Origin: Saposhnikovia divaricata
Taxonomy: Eukaryota; Streptophyta; Magnoliopsida; Apiales; Apiaceae
Assembly (NCBI GenBank): GCA_036435485.1
Contig: CM071598.1
Location: forward strand, 204,021,148 to 204,085,147
Reading direction: 5' to 3'
DNA length: 64,000 nucleotides
Notes under the pieces: generated by a model
What the model saw: only the letters and a program-made list of their open reading frames with translations
Databases searched by the model: none
Told to the model about the DNA's origin: nothing
In this document: positions 43,459 through 55,777 of the stretch, piece after piece
Position numbering within the stretch: the first letter of the stretch is position 1
How the letters are laid out: each line of letters opens with the position of its first letter
Program-made: the position numbers and the translations under genes

Positions 43459-46079
43459 TGTAATAACCCTAACTTTAGCAATGCTGCAGTGATCACATGA
43501 ACAGTAAATTTTGAGGATTTAGAGAAATGGTATGTAGGTACTCTATACTTGAAACAGAAAATGAATAAATGGAAACCATATTAGTGATGTACTATGAAAA
43601 TAAGTGACTCGAAATGACGATGGATTTCAGAAATTCCTGAATATGGACTTTAAGGATTTTCGATTTCGATTGAGACTCTATTGAATGTGATATTAAGGAG
43701 TATAGAAATGTTAAAGGGTTTATATATTGAGGAAATAGTGAAATTAGGTTAAACCAAGGAGTGATCAAGTCAAGAAATGCCAAGGGAATTTAGATTGTTA
43801 AACGAGTTTGAGAATGCTTGAGAACCCGAGAGATAACCAGGAGAGCAACTTCTGAGAAAAAGAGAATATACCAAGGATATTGGATCTAATACCTACTTGA
43901 GGATTAGAATCACCCTAACACATTAATATATGATGTGGGAAAGGATAAAATATATTTAAGAGATTTACAAGAGAAAAACCACTGAGACGATCGCAGAAAT
44001 CGTTCGATGAATCAGATGACGAGAGAACTTTGTACAAAACCCAAACCAAAAGCCCAAATTCGGCCCAACCCAAGTATGGAGCTGATATTAAGTGATATTA
44101 GAGTGTAAGGGAAGGAATCCCATTGGTGCAAACATTAAAACCAAAGTGGAAGAGGAGTAAACTTGTCAAACTTGAGTACTAAGTAGCATTTTTCATGGTA
44201 AGGTGTTTAGATGATCAACAATTGGCTCTTTGTCATTGGTGGACTTCAAAGACTTTTATTATAAGACTACACAACTGATATATACGATAGATAAAAGGTA
44301 AAAAACGTTTGTAAAGGGAAAGAAGCAAGATAAACACAAAGCTCTCCAATCTGCCAAACAAGAACACAACTCAAAGAAAAATTCATATCTCCATTTCTAT
44401 CCATGATAAAATCACCAAATTTTAACCACAACCTCTCCACTCCATGGGCATGATTCTCTCCAAATTTCATAGCAATCCAAGTAGTATAGCCTAGTCAAAT
44501 CCATGCTCAAAGTGGGAGAACCAAACCTGTCCAGTTTCTGTCCAGCGGAAAGATGGAGCTCAAAACCATAGCTAGGAAGCTTTTGTTTTTTGTGATCTAT
44601 AGCTCAAATCAAAGCTTATACAGAGTCCAAGATGTGGTAAAAAGTTGAGAGCCAAACTCTTATTTTTCGATTTGTTATGATTTTTACAAAAGTGATGATG
44701 AATAGTAACCCTTAGAAACTAACTTTGTTTTTATGGTTTCTTTAGTTGATCCAAGCTAGTATAAGGTTGATTAAGCATATCCCAAGGCTTGATAAGGGTT
44801 GTTAAAGCTTCAAGAAGGTATAAATCTCAAGACCCTTTAGTATTACTTTGAATATAGGATGGATTATAGAAAGTTTAGTGATTAAGGTTATGATAAGTGA
44901 TTATTCATGATGATACATGTGTTTGTAAGTGATTAAAGTTGAATATTAATGGAGTATGTGCTTGTAACCATGGTTGGTAAGATGACCACATGGTGTAGGT
45001 GATGGTGTATAAGGTGGATGATGGATTTGGAGGAGTTGAATTTTGGAAAGTATGAAAATATAGCCGTTATAATGCCCGATTTTCGTTAAACCAAATAGGT
45101 ACCCTGTTTTTGGTCCCCATATTCGTACGGTAGGTTTCTGTCCAGAGCACCCACTGATCATGAGAGGGTAGAGCTTGGTTCATAGATCGTTTTGATATAA
45201 AGTACGTTAAAATCTGATGAACGGTTTAGGAGAAAAGTCAGTTTTAGTGAAAGACGTTCGAGAACCGAGAAAACGTAGTTGTACCAACTTCGAGGCTATA
45301 ACTACCATACTTAGACATATTTAAAAATTATGAAACTTTGGGATGTTATAATAGGGTGATCAAAGAACCCTTACCAACTGACCTTGTGTCAAATTGTGGA
45401 ATTTATGAATTATGAGGATTTTTACAGTCGAGAGTGGTTGTTAAGGAAAGAATGTAAATCGTTAAGAACTTTAATCGGGAATAAGAATGGTTAAGTCCTC
45501 AAGACCTTTTGAGATAGTAATGGGATATTATAAGGGTGTTATTATATGAGCGTAGGTGGTTAAGTGGAATATGTTCTGATAATGATCCTTTTTGTGTTTA
45601 TAGAGACTTCGGGAGAGCCACGAGCTATACTTCCGACTTACAGAGATCGAAGCAAGATCTTTCTATCCCTACTTTGAAAATTATTTATCTTTGGAATAAA
45701 AATGATATCATGGAATATATATATATGTACATGTGATGCTATTGTTGCTATGTTGCAAAGAATATATTTCCTTGTTTTTGGGAAATTAAAGAGAGATGGA
45801 TATGATTTATGAAATATGGATATAGAGATAATTACGATTGGAGCGAATATGCTCTATGGTAAAAGAGATATCAAAAGGAAATGGTATCAGTTGTTATCTA
45901 GGGTTATATGGTTTATAATACTATATTAAAAATATTCTTTTTGAGTATCAGTGGTTTAATAAATATTATTTTATTATTATTTACTACTCTTAAAATAGAC
46001 GGTATATTTTATGAATATAAAAGTATGTTTGATTTCTTGAATATGAAAGAGATGTTTGGATCATGATCAAAGCATTATG

Positions 46080-46153
<74 letters not shown>

Positions 46154-47225
46154 GAAGTAATGTGCGAGAATGGAAATGATATGAGTAACTGATATGTGGA
46201 AATGAAAGCGAGAAAATGGAAACGTGGAATGATATTTTATAAATGGAATAATGATTTGACAAAAAGGGGGATAGCAACAAAAAGCGTAGGAGGCTGTGTG
46301 CGGCACAGTCCAGCAATCAATATTTTATTTCGGCCCAAGAGTTGCCGAAGGAGGATGTAGTGGTGTACCTTCCTCCAGGGGGATGTAGTGGTGTACCTTC
46401 CTCCTTCTACCGGTAGTAAAAAGGACGGGTACGGAGGGCGACTGATCATCGTCCTTACGTATTCGGCAACAGTGAAAATCCCCAAAACTTGAAAGAAAGA
46501 GTTGAAAATGATTTTCAGATTTCTATACTGAAAATAGAATAATGATATGAGATGATGGGATTATGGTTACAGATGAAGAGAAACTGATATTATATTATTT
46601 TAGATTTTCTTCTTATAATAGTAAGTGGATGATGTATTATTAAATAAGAGCTTTATTCTTCCTTAAGGATTATAATTGATTTCTGCTTATATATGCATAT
46701 ATATGTATACCTGTTCACATTTTAAATTCTAGTTTACAATATTATCTTGCTGAGCTATTATAGCTCACTCTTGCCACTTATGTATATAGCAGCTAGGTCC
46801 CATGCCGATTCTACGCACTACACCCCGCAAGAGGGCAAGGGAAAGGCGACATTTTGAGCGAGTACTGGCGACCATCCCCGAGGTAGTGACAAGCGAAAGG
46901 GGCTTAGTAGACTTATGTAAATTAAGTATGTAAGTTTGTAATAAACTTTTGGTTGTTGAAATGCTTCCTGTAGAAGTATTATTCAACAATGTACTTAGTA
47001 AGGTTCTGGGTTTGTAATAACTGTTTAACTCTAAACTTTTAATATTGTGGATGTTGTTCTATGAGCATATGACTGGTGTGTGTGTGTGTGTGTGTGTATT
47101 AGTGTGGGGTCAATTGCATAAGTATTAAGTTTTTTTTAAAAAAAAAGACTCAAGAGATATGGATATTGATCGGAAATTGGACCGTGATGACCTGGATCCT
47201 TGACCCCGGATCTAGGGGTGTCACA
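43459..47225 (+). repeat. 3' LTR (3767 bp)
   Basis: Follows the polypurine tract. Nearly identical to the 5' LTR apart from scattered substitutions and a shorter/longer dinucleotide tract pattern ((TA)n at 46079-46150). Its part from 44062 onward is copied again at 49600-52748. Confidence 0.92.
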
Positions 47226-47230
47226 GGGGG

Positions 47231-48413
47231 ATCCTGGTGATGACCCGGACATGATTGTTCTACACACAAAGGCGTACTTGATGATGGTTGTGGGGTAATT
47301 TTTGTTTCCTACTAGTAGTAGGAATGTGGTGCATCCGAGGTACATTACCCCTCTCCTCTACTTGGATAGTATTTACACATATTTTCGAGTCCGGAGAAGC
47401 TTGGTGTACGTCGTGTGTCGGAAAGGAAATGGCAGATCAACAAGCCCATCAGGGAGGATAAGATAGACAACATCAAGTACACTTGGGGATGGGGGGATGG
47501 GCTGGTGAAAGCAAATGGGGGAATCTGGCATAAACAGTTTAATTTGGATAAGACTGCGATGTTATCTTTGGCACCCGGGAGTTGGATAGATGACCCGGTG
47601 ATCTACACATACATGGTATTCATTCAGCTTACACGCATTTCATATATTAATATGCATTGATACTGCCATCTTGTTTATGCACTAATGTTTTTTATTTACT
47701 TATGTTCTTGCAGTGTTTGCTACGTGCCCGTGAGGAAGACATTTTGCTGGAGCACGTGTTCGAGCGAAAGCCTACCTACTACTTCATGGATCCCTTCTTT
47801 ATGAACTTTGCCAAGGGTGTGGACACTAGGCGGGAGAGTAAGGTACTAGCCAGATTCTATCTTCAATGGGCCACTTGTGGTGTAGGTCCACCCATAAACA
47901 AGGTGGATTTCATCTTTGTCCCCGCCCATATTACTGGAAATCATTGGGTATTGTTCATTTTTGTTGTGAAGAATTGGGGGGTCATTCTACTAGATCCACT
48001 ATACGAGGATGCTGAGTATCCGACGGAGGAGCGAGTCATGGTATTCATTCTTTCTTTATGTTCAATGTTAAATTCCCATTTTATTTTTGTTTCTTATTAG
48101 TTGTACTGTATTTTAGGTTCGAGTACTACCGGGCATGTTGAGATACCTTGATAGGAACTCCATGAACATCCCGAAGGAGGAGCCGAGTGTTCAAGCATGG
48201 AGTGCTAGGCCGAAACAGAAGAATAGTATGAATTGTGGCCTCTTCATGATGAAGTACATGGACTATCTTCTGCAAGGCTATGAGATTGACTCATTGGTGT
48301 GGATGGACGAAGACACTGAGATTTTTCGGTATAGGATGGCCATGGAGCTTCAAAAGGGCAAGGCTAGACGAATTCCGGGCTTTCTTATGCGTCAGAGGAT
48401 CGAAAATGCGTAG
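47231..48413 (+). CDS. Ulp1/C48 SUMO-protease-like domain, copy 1 (3' part of the PMD-Ulp1 gene)
   Basis: Exons end 47615, 47714-48040, 48117-48413 (stop TAG); introns GT-AG. The C48 cysteine protease fold is complete: APGSWIDDPVIYTYM near the start, catalytic His in GNHWVLF, Asp in LLDPLYEDAEY, Gln in RPKQKNSM, and Cys in MNCGLFMMKY (most family members have DCG). Family activity is cleavage of SUMO or related ubiquitin-like tags; whether transposon ULPs are active is unknown. The PMD part should lie upstream but is separated by the LTR insertion and frame breaks. Intact from at least 47415 onward. Confidence 0.88.
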
Positions 48414-49458
48414 TTTAGTTCATTTTCATTTTTTTATTGTACTTAGTTAGAACCTCTAATTGTTATTATAATTGAACAAATTCATGTACTTGACTTAATT
48501 ACAATGAAATGCATGGTTTTATTTGGTTTATATCGGTCGTTTATCGACCGTGTCCCTTCCCATTTCCCCTATAATTTTTTGTAGTTGCATGTTGTTTCTC
48601 CCCACCCCTTTTACATTTTCTTCATTCATGTTGTCCCCCTCCCCTTTGGTTGTATTTTCATTGGATTTGGATGAGATGAAAAAAATTAATCTTTTGTGAA
48701 TTTTCGGCGATTTTGGCCATATTTTGGAGGTTTTGTAAAATTTGGTGTCTTTTTTTGGTTGTTTTTTTTTTTGCTGGGACAGTTGCAGAATAGATGCACT
48801 GGTGGTTTGATTGGTTTGGCACAGGTGGGAAGTGCAGAAAACAAGCAGGTTATGTCAAAAAAAAAACCAGACTGTTCCGTGATAATTTTCCGCGGAATGG
48901 CTGTAGCGTTCCGCGATAATTTTTCGCGGACTGCTAGAACAGAGAAAAACAAGGGAAAACAGGGGAAACAGCCACTGCATAAAACCAATTTTTTCCACTA
49001 ACTTTTGGAAGTTATTGGCAAATTTCTGCAAAAAAAATTGATTTAAATTTCTAAAATCTTAAAATGTTGTAATAAGTGAATTTTTTGAAAAAAAACAGTA
49101 ATTGGTTTAAATTATAAAAATTTCAGAATTCCTTAAAATATGCTTAAATTATGTTTATTTTGGGATTTTTTAAATCACTTCTAGACTTTGGAATTTTTTT
49201 CAAAACACACCATACATTTTTCAACCATTATGTTAAGATTTTATTTCCAATAAATTACATTCATTTCATTATAATTAAATATGACATGCAAATTTGGATA
49301 TAAATTGAACATTTAAACCACAACAATTCCAAATATTACAACATAAATTACTACATCATGAGAGTTACAATTCCAAGTATTACAACATAAATTACTACAT
49401 CATAAGTTAAACAAAGTGTTCAAAATAAAATGACCTTAAAATTACAAATTTCAATCAT
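48414..49458. other. convergent spacer in the MULE with TIR-like CGCGGA motifs (copy 1)
   Basis: Between the Ulp1 stop and the end of the unknown gene. Contains a tcggtcgtttatcgaccg palindrome near 48533-48552, and near 48876-48932 three ttccgcg(g)-type motifs like those in the terminal repeats. No gene is supported here: opposite-strand frames of about 100 codons are T/A-rich shadows. Confidence 0.6.
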
Positions 49459-49599
49459 CTAACCAAATATGGCTAAAATATTGGAGAAGCCGGCCAACAA
49501 ACGGTGAGTCGGAGTACCGGGAGGAGCATCCACCTTGACAAACGCGACAACTTGGTACAAGACAACAACACAACCTTCACGGATGACACCACTAGCAAT
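49459..49599 (-). pseudogene. C-terminal fragment of the unknown MULE gene (copy 1)
   Basis: Encodes about the last 46 codons, ending ...SNILAIFG and TAG, identical in frame to the end of the full copy at 54952-55680. It was truncated by the tandem duplication breakpoint and has no start. Confidence 0.9.
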
Positions 49600-51618
49600 G
49601 GCCCAACCCAAGTATGGAGCTGATATTAAGTGATATTAGAGTGTAAGGGAAGGAATCCCATTGGTGCAAACATTAAAACCAAAGTGGAAGAGGAGTAAAC
49701 TTGTCAAACTTGAGTACTAAGTAGCATTTTTCATGGTAAGGTGTTTAGATGATCAACAATTGGCTCTTTGTCATTGGTGGACTTCAAAGACTTTTATTAT
49801 AAGACTACACAACTGATATATATGATAGATGAAAGGTAAAAAACGTTTGTAAAGGGAAAGAAGCAAGATAAACACAAAGTTCTCCAATCTGCCAAACAAG
49901 AACACAACTCAAAGAAAAATTCATATCTCCATTTCTATCCATGATAAAATCACCAAATTTTAACCACAACCTCTCCACTCCATGGGCATGATTCTCTCCA
50001 AATTTCATAGCAATCCAAGTAGTATAGCCTAGTCAAATCCATGCTCAAAGTGGGAGAACCAAACCTGTCCAGTTTTTGTCCAGCGGAAAGATGGAGCTCA
50101 AAACCATAGCTAGGAAGCTTTTGTTTTTTGTGATCTATAGCTCAAATCAAAGCTTATACAGAGTCCAAGATGTGGTAAAAATTTGAGAGCCAAACTCTTA
50201 TTTTTCGATTTGTTATGATTTTTACAAAAGTGATGATGAATAGTAACCATTAGAAACTAACTTTGTTTTTATGGTTTCTTTAGTTGATCCAAGCTAGTAT
50301 AAGGTTGATTAAGCATATCCCAAGGCTTGATAAGGGTTGTTAAAGCTTCAAGAAGGTATAAATCTCAAGACCCTTTAGTATTACTTTGAATATAGGATGG
50401 ATTATAGAAAGTTTAGTGATTAAGGTTATGATAAGTGATTATTCATGATGATACATGTGTTTGTAAGTGATTAAAGTTGAATATTAAAGGAGTATGTGCT
50501 TGTAACCATGGTTGGTAAGATGACCACATGGTGTAGGTGATGGTGTATAAGGTGGATGATGGATTTGGAGGAGTTGAATTTTGGAAAGTATGAAAATATA
50601 GCCGTTATAATGCCCGATTTTCGTTAAACAAAATAGGTACCCTGTTTTTGGTCCCCATATTCGTACGGTAGGTTTCTGTCCAGAGCACCCACTGATCATG
50701 AGAGGGTAGAGCTTGGTTCATAGATCGTTTTGATATAAAGTACGTTAAAATCTGATGAACGGTTTAGGAGAAAAGTCAGTTTTAGTGAAAGACGTTCGAG
50801 AACCGAGAAAACGTAGTTGTACCAACTTCGAGGCTATAACTACCATACTTAGACATATTTAAAAATTATGAAACTTTGGGATGTTATAATAGGGTGATCA
50901 AAGAACCCTTACCAACTGACCTTGTGTCAAATTGTGGAATTTATGAATTATGAGGATTTTTACAGTCGAGAGTGGTTGTTAAGGAAAGAATGTAAATCGT
51001 TAAGAACTTTAATCGGGAATAAGAATGGTTAAGTCCTCAAGACCTTTTGAGATAGTAATGGGATATTATAAGGGTGTTATTATATGAGCGTAGGTGGTTA
51101 AGTGGAATATGTTCTGATAATGATCCTTTTTGTGTTTATAGAGACTTCGGGAGAGCCACGAGCTATACTTCCGACTTACAGAGATCGAGGCAAGATCTTT
51201 CTATCCCTACTTTGAAAATTATTTATCTTTGGAATAAAAATGATATCATGGATTATATATATATATATATATGTGATGCTATTGTTGCTATGTTGCAAAG
51301 AATATATTTCCTTGTTTTTGGGAAATTAAAGAGAGATGGATATGATTTATGAAATATGGATATAGAGATAATTACGATTGGAGCGAATATGCTCTATGGT
51401 AAAAGAGATATGAAAGGGAATGGTATCAGTTGTTATCTAGGGTTATATGGTTTATAATACTATATTAAAAATATTCTTTTTGAGTATCAGTGGTTTAATA
51501 AATATTATTTGATTATTATTTACTACTCTTAAAATAGACGGTATATTTTATGAATATAAAAGTATGTTTGATTTCTTGAATATGAAAGAGATGTTTGGAT
51601 CATAATCAAAGCATTATG

Positions 51619-51677
<59 letters not shown>

Positions 51678-52748
51678 ATAGAAGTAATGTGCGAGAATGG
51701 AAATGATATGAGTAACTGATATGTGAAAATGAAAGCGAGAAAATGGAAATGTGGAATGATATTTTATAAATGGAATAATGATTTGACAAAAAGGGGGATA
51801 GCAACAAAAAGCGTAGGAGGCTGTGTGCGGCACAGTCCAGCAATCAATATTTTATTTCGGCCCAAGAGTTGCCGAAGGAGGATGTAGTGGTGTACCTTCC
51901 TCCAGGGGGATGTAGTGGTGTACCTTCCTCCTTCTACCGGTAGTAAAAAGGACGGGTACGGAGGGCGACTGATCATCGTCCTTACGTATTCGGCAACAGT
52001 GAAAATCCCCAAAACTTGAAAGAAAGAGTTGAAAATGATTTTCAGATTTCTATACTGAAAATAGAATAATGATATGAGATGATGGGATTATGGTTACAGA
52101 TGAAGAGAAACTGATATTATATTATTTTAGATTTTCTTCTTATAATAGTAAGTGGATGATGTATTATTAAATAAGAGCTTTATTCTTCCTTAAGGATTAT
52201 AATTGATTTCTGCTTATATATGCATATATATGTATACCTGTTCACATTTTAAATTCTAGTTTACAATATTATCTTGCTGAGCTATTATAGCTCACTTTTG
52301 CCACTTATGTATATAGCAGCTAGGTCCCATGCCGATTCTACGCACTACACCCCGCAAGAGGGCAAGGGAAAGGCGACATTTTGAGCGAGTACTGGCGACC
52401 ATCCCCGAGGTAGTGACAAGCGAAAGGGGCTTAGTAGACTTATGTAAATTAAGTATGTAAGTTTGTAATAAACTTTTGGTTGTTGAAATGCTTCCTGTAG
52501 AAGTATTATTCAACAATGTACTTAGTAAGGTTCTGGGTTTGTAATAACTGTTTAACTCTAAACTTTTAATATTGTGGATGTTGTTCTATGAGCATATGAC
52601 TGGTGTGTGTGTGTGTGTGTATTAGTGTGGGGTCAATTGCATAAGTATTAAGTTTTTTTTTTAAAAAAAGACTCAAGAGATATGGATATTGATCGGAAAT
52701 TGGACCGTGATGACCTGGATCCTTGACCCCGGATCTAGGGGTGTCACA
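49600..52748 (+). repeat. partial LTR brought in by the tandem duplication
   Basis: Corresponds to 44062-47225 of the 3' LTR and is followed by the same ggggg and PMD remnant. It lacks the first ~600 bases of the LTR and has no target duplication of its own, so it is not a solo LTR. Confidence 0.92.
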
Positions 52749-53908
52749 GGGGGATCCTGGTGATGACCCGGACATGATTGTTCTACACACAAAGGCGTAC
52801 TTGATGATGGTTGTGGGGTAATTTTTGTTTCCTACTAGTAGTAGGAATGTGGTGCATCCGAGGTACATTACCCCTCTCCTCTACTTGGATAGTATTTACA
52901 CATATTTTCGAGTCCGGAGAAGCTTGGTGTACGTCGTGTGTCGGAAAGGAAATGGCAGATCAACAAGCCCATCAGGGAGGATAAGATAGACAACATCAAG
53001 TACACTTGGGGATGGGGGGATGGGCTGGTGAAAGCAAATGGGGGAATCTGGCATAAACAGTTTAATTTGAATAAGACTGCGATGTTATCTTTGGCACCCG
53101 GGAGTTGGATAGATGACCCGGTGATCTACACATACATGGTATTCATTCAGCTTACACGCATTTCATATATTAATATGCATTGATACTGCCATCTTGTTTA
53201 TGCACTAATGTTTTTTATTTACTTATGTTCTTGCAGTGTTTGCTACGTGCCCGTGAGGAAGACATTTTGCTGGAGCACGTGTTCGAGCGAAAGCCTACCT
53301 ACTACTTCATGGATCCCTTCACGTGTTCGAGAGTAAGGTACTAGCCAGATTCTATCTTCAATGGGCCACTTGTGGTGTAGGTCCACCCATAAACAAGGTG
53401 GATTTCATCTTTGTCCCCGCCCATGTTACTGGAAATCATTGGGTATTGTTCATTTTTGTTGTGAAGAATTGGGGGGTCATTCTACTAGATCCACTATACG
53501 AGGATGCTGAGTATCCGACGGAGGAGCGAGTCATGGTATTCATTCTTTCTTTATGTTCAATTTTAAAGTCCCATTTTATTTTTGTTTCTTATTAGTTGTA
53601 CTGTATTTTAGGTTCGAGTACTACCGGGCATGTTGAGATACCTTGATAGGAACTCCATGAACGTCCCGAAGGAGGAGCCGAGTGTTCAAGCATGGAGTGC
53701 TAGGCCGAAACAGAAGAATAGTATGGATTGTGGCCTCTTCATGATGAAGTACATGGACTATCTTCTGCAAGGCTATGAGATTGACTCATTGGTGTGGATG
53801 GACGAAGACATTGAGATTTTTCGGTATAGGATGGCCATGGAGCTTCAAAAGGGCAAGGCTAGACGAATTCCGGGCTTTCTTATGCGTCAGAGGATCGAAA
53901 ATGCGTAG
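52749..53908 (+). pseudogene. Ulp1/C48 protease-like domain, copy 2 (28-bp net deletion, frameshift)
   Basis: Same exon plan as copy 1: exon to 53138, 53237-53535, then 53612-53908. The middle exon is 299 nt against 327 in copy 1: 36 bases after cccttc are replaced by 8 (acgtgttc), shifting the frame before the catalytic His. The catalytic His, Asp, Gln and Cys codons are still present further on, and here the Cys motif is the usual MDCGLF. The replaced bases repeat sequence found about 45 bases upstream (cacgtgttcgag). Confidence 0.88.
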
Positions 53909-54951
53909 TTTAGTTCATTTTCATTTTTTTATTGTACTTAGTTAGAACCTCTAATTGTTATTATAATTGAACAAATTCATGTACTTGACTTAATTACAAT
54001 GAAATACATGGTTTTATTTGGTTTATATCGGTCGTTTATCGACCGTGTCCCTTCCCATTTCCCCTATAATTTTTTGTAGTTGCATGTTGTTTCTCCCCAC
54101 CCCTTTTACATTTTCTTCATTCATGTTGTCCCCCTCCCCTTTGGTTGTATTTTCATTGGATTTGGAGGAGATGAAAAAAATTAATCTTTTGTGAATTTTA
54201 GGCGATTTTGGCCATATTTTGGAGGTTTTGTAAAATTTGGTGTCTTTTTTTGGTTGTTTTTTTTTTGCTGAGACAGTTGCAGAATAGATGCACTGGTGGT
54301 TTGATTGGTTTGGCACAGGTGGGAAGTGCAGAAAACAAGCAGGTTATGTAAAAAAAAAACCAGACTGTTCCGTGATAATTTTCCGCGGAATGGCTGTAGC
54401 GTTCCGCGATAATTTTTCGCGGACTGCTAGAACAGAGAAAAACAAGGGAAAACAGGGGAAACAGCCACTGCATAAAACCAATTTTTTCCACTAACTTTTG
54501 GAAGTTATTGGCAAATTTCTGCAAAAAAAATTGATTTAAATTTCTAAAATCTTAAAATGTTGTAATAAGTGAATTTTTTGAAAAAAAACAGTAATTGGTT
54601 TAAATTATAAAAATTTCAGAATTCCTTAAAATATGCTTAAATTATGTTTATTTTGGGATTTTTTAAATCACCTCTAGACTTTGGAATTTTTTTCAAAACA
54701 CACCATACATTTTTCAACCATTATGTTAAGATTTTATTTCCAATAAATTACATTCATTTCATTATAATTAAATATGACATGCAAATTTGGATATAAATTG
54801 AACATTTAAACCACAACAATTCCAAATATTACAACATAAATTACTACATCATGAGAGTTACAATTCCAAGTATTACAACATAAATTACTACATCATAAGT
54901 TAAACAAAGTGTTCAAAATAAAATGACCTTAAAATTACAAATTTCAATCAT
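53909..54951. other. convergent spacer in the MULE (copy 2)
   Basis: Near-identical to 48414-49458, including the CGCGGA motifs near 54370-54425. No gene supported. Confidence 0.6.
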
Positions 54952-55680
54952 CTAACCAAATATGGCTAAAATATTGGAGAAGCCGGCCAACAAACGGTGA
55001 GTCGGAGTACCGGGAGGAGCATCCACCTTGACAAACGCGACAACTTGGTACAAGACAACAACACAACCTTCACGGATGACACCACTAGCAATGGCTTTGT
55101 GAGTGTTGGTGTCGTTCCAAAGAGAGACATATATAGGGATCGATCCATCATAGAGATAAAATGTTGCCCAATAACGAGGATAATTACTATCCTTTACGTG
55201 GGAAACCCATCCCTTGATAAATTCCACACACATTTGATCACGTGTGCAACCTTCGCGAGGCGTCAATTTGTAAATGTCACTAATATTGTCATAATAGTCA
55301 AAAACTCCACCATCCCAATCGGAAATCCTCCACTTACCTTCAGTGTCCTTCCCCAAGTTCAAGACGGGAAAAAAGTAGGGCTCTATATTATACGCTACCC
55401 TCTCCATCATTTCTTCGATGGCCATCCAACGGCATGCTTCGGTCCAATTCTTTGACCTATAAGCCTCTTCCTCCGGAGGATACAACTCACTATCCTCCTC
55501 CTCAACAATTGGTGGGGGCTCAAGGGCTCCCCCCATTATGTCATAGTATTCTGGTAAATTGTGACATATTACATCCGTTGCATTGTCCGATATATCACTA
55601 ATATGTGACTCACTTCCCCCCGAAGAAGCCGAGAGTGAATCACTAACATGCGAAACATCCGAAACATCACCACTTTCCAT
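54952..55680 (-). CDS. unrecognised acidic protein encoded by the MULE (~242 aa)
   Basis: Starts at the ATG (MESGDVSDVSHVS) and ends SNILAIFG. The first ~45 residues are Ser/Asp-rich and probably disordered. Then comes a more conserved-looking part with an acidic EEEDSELYPPEEE stretch, SKNWTEACRWMAIEEMMERV, GKWRISDWDGGVFDYYDNI, CTRDQMCVEFIKGWV and YPRYWATFYLYDGSIPIYVSLW. No known domain, signal peptide or membrane segment is seen. It lies 97 bases after the transposase stop on the same strand, like a second element-encoded gene. Its frame is open, in contrast to the decayed transposase. An unspliced frame extends further upstream through the zinc-knuckle region of the transposase, but that extension is in a different frame from the transposase and is not preferred. 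Confidence 0.65.
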   Translation of the reverse strand: MESGDVSDVSHVSDSLSASSGGSESHISDISDNATDVICHNLPEYYDIMGGALEPPPIVEEEDSELYPPEEEAYRSKNWTEACRWMAIEEMMERVAYNIEPYFFPVLNLGKDTEGKWRISDWDGGVFDYYDNISDIYKLTPREGCTRDQMCVEFIKGWVSHVKDSNYPRYWATFYLYDGSIPIYVSLWNDTNTHKAIASGVIREGCVVVLYQVVAFVKVDAPPGTPTHRLLAGFSNILAIFG

Positions 55681-55777
55681 GTTACCTACACATGACAATA
55701 AAAAGGATTTTGTTAGATAGTGTGAAAAGGACATAATGTAAATGACAAAAAGGAAAAGTAGAGATTTATAATAACAA

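Larger units (their letters stand above)
37069..47225 (+). mobile_element. LTR retrotransposon with 3.8-kb LTRs, non-coding interior (LARD-like)
   Basis: LTRs at 37069-40862 and 43459-47225 (TG...CA) enclose only about 2.6 kb. A primer binding site tggtatcagagc (initiator Met tRNA type) lies at 40865-40876, a polypurine tract aaggggggaagac ends at 43458, and the 5-bp target duplication is GGGGG. The interior has no long ORF but keeps a relic of RNase H near 43133 (GKANVVAD). Very long LTRs, the Met primer site and this relic suggest a derivative of a Tekay/Del-type chromovirus. The two LTRs differ by scattered substitutions (about one per 80 bases in stretches I compared) and microsatellite length, so the insertion is recent. 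It would need proteins in trans. Confidence 0.9.
44062..55094. repeat. 5.5-kb tandem duplication inside the MULE
   Basis: Unit 1 is 44062-49599, unit 2 is 49600-55094. At the junction the middle of the unknown gene (ctagcaatgg) runs straight into the middle of the LTR (gcccaacccaag). The outer left boundary is inside LTR2 and the outer right boundary inside the unknown gene (agcaatggctttg). Three shared bases (GGC) at the breakpoints suggest microhomology. Each unit holds about 3.15 kb of LTR, the Ulp1 domain exons and the 3' end of the unknown gene. Differences between units are few. Confidence 0.92.

Noticed and set aside
48686..49001. Opposite-strand frames of ~100 codons in the spacer after Ulp1
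   Set aside because: Composition is T/A-driven (runs of F, K), the frames overlap each other antisense, and the two copies of the spacer do not preserve them.
49600..52748. Third LTR copy considered as a solo LTR or separate insertion
   Set aside because: It lacks its left ~600 bases, has no target duplication of its own, and both flanks match the tandem duplication exactly.
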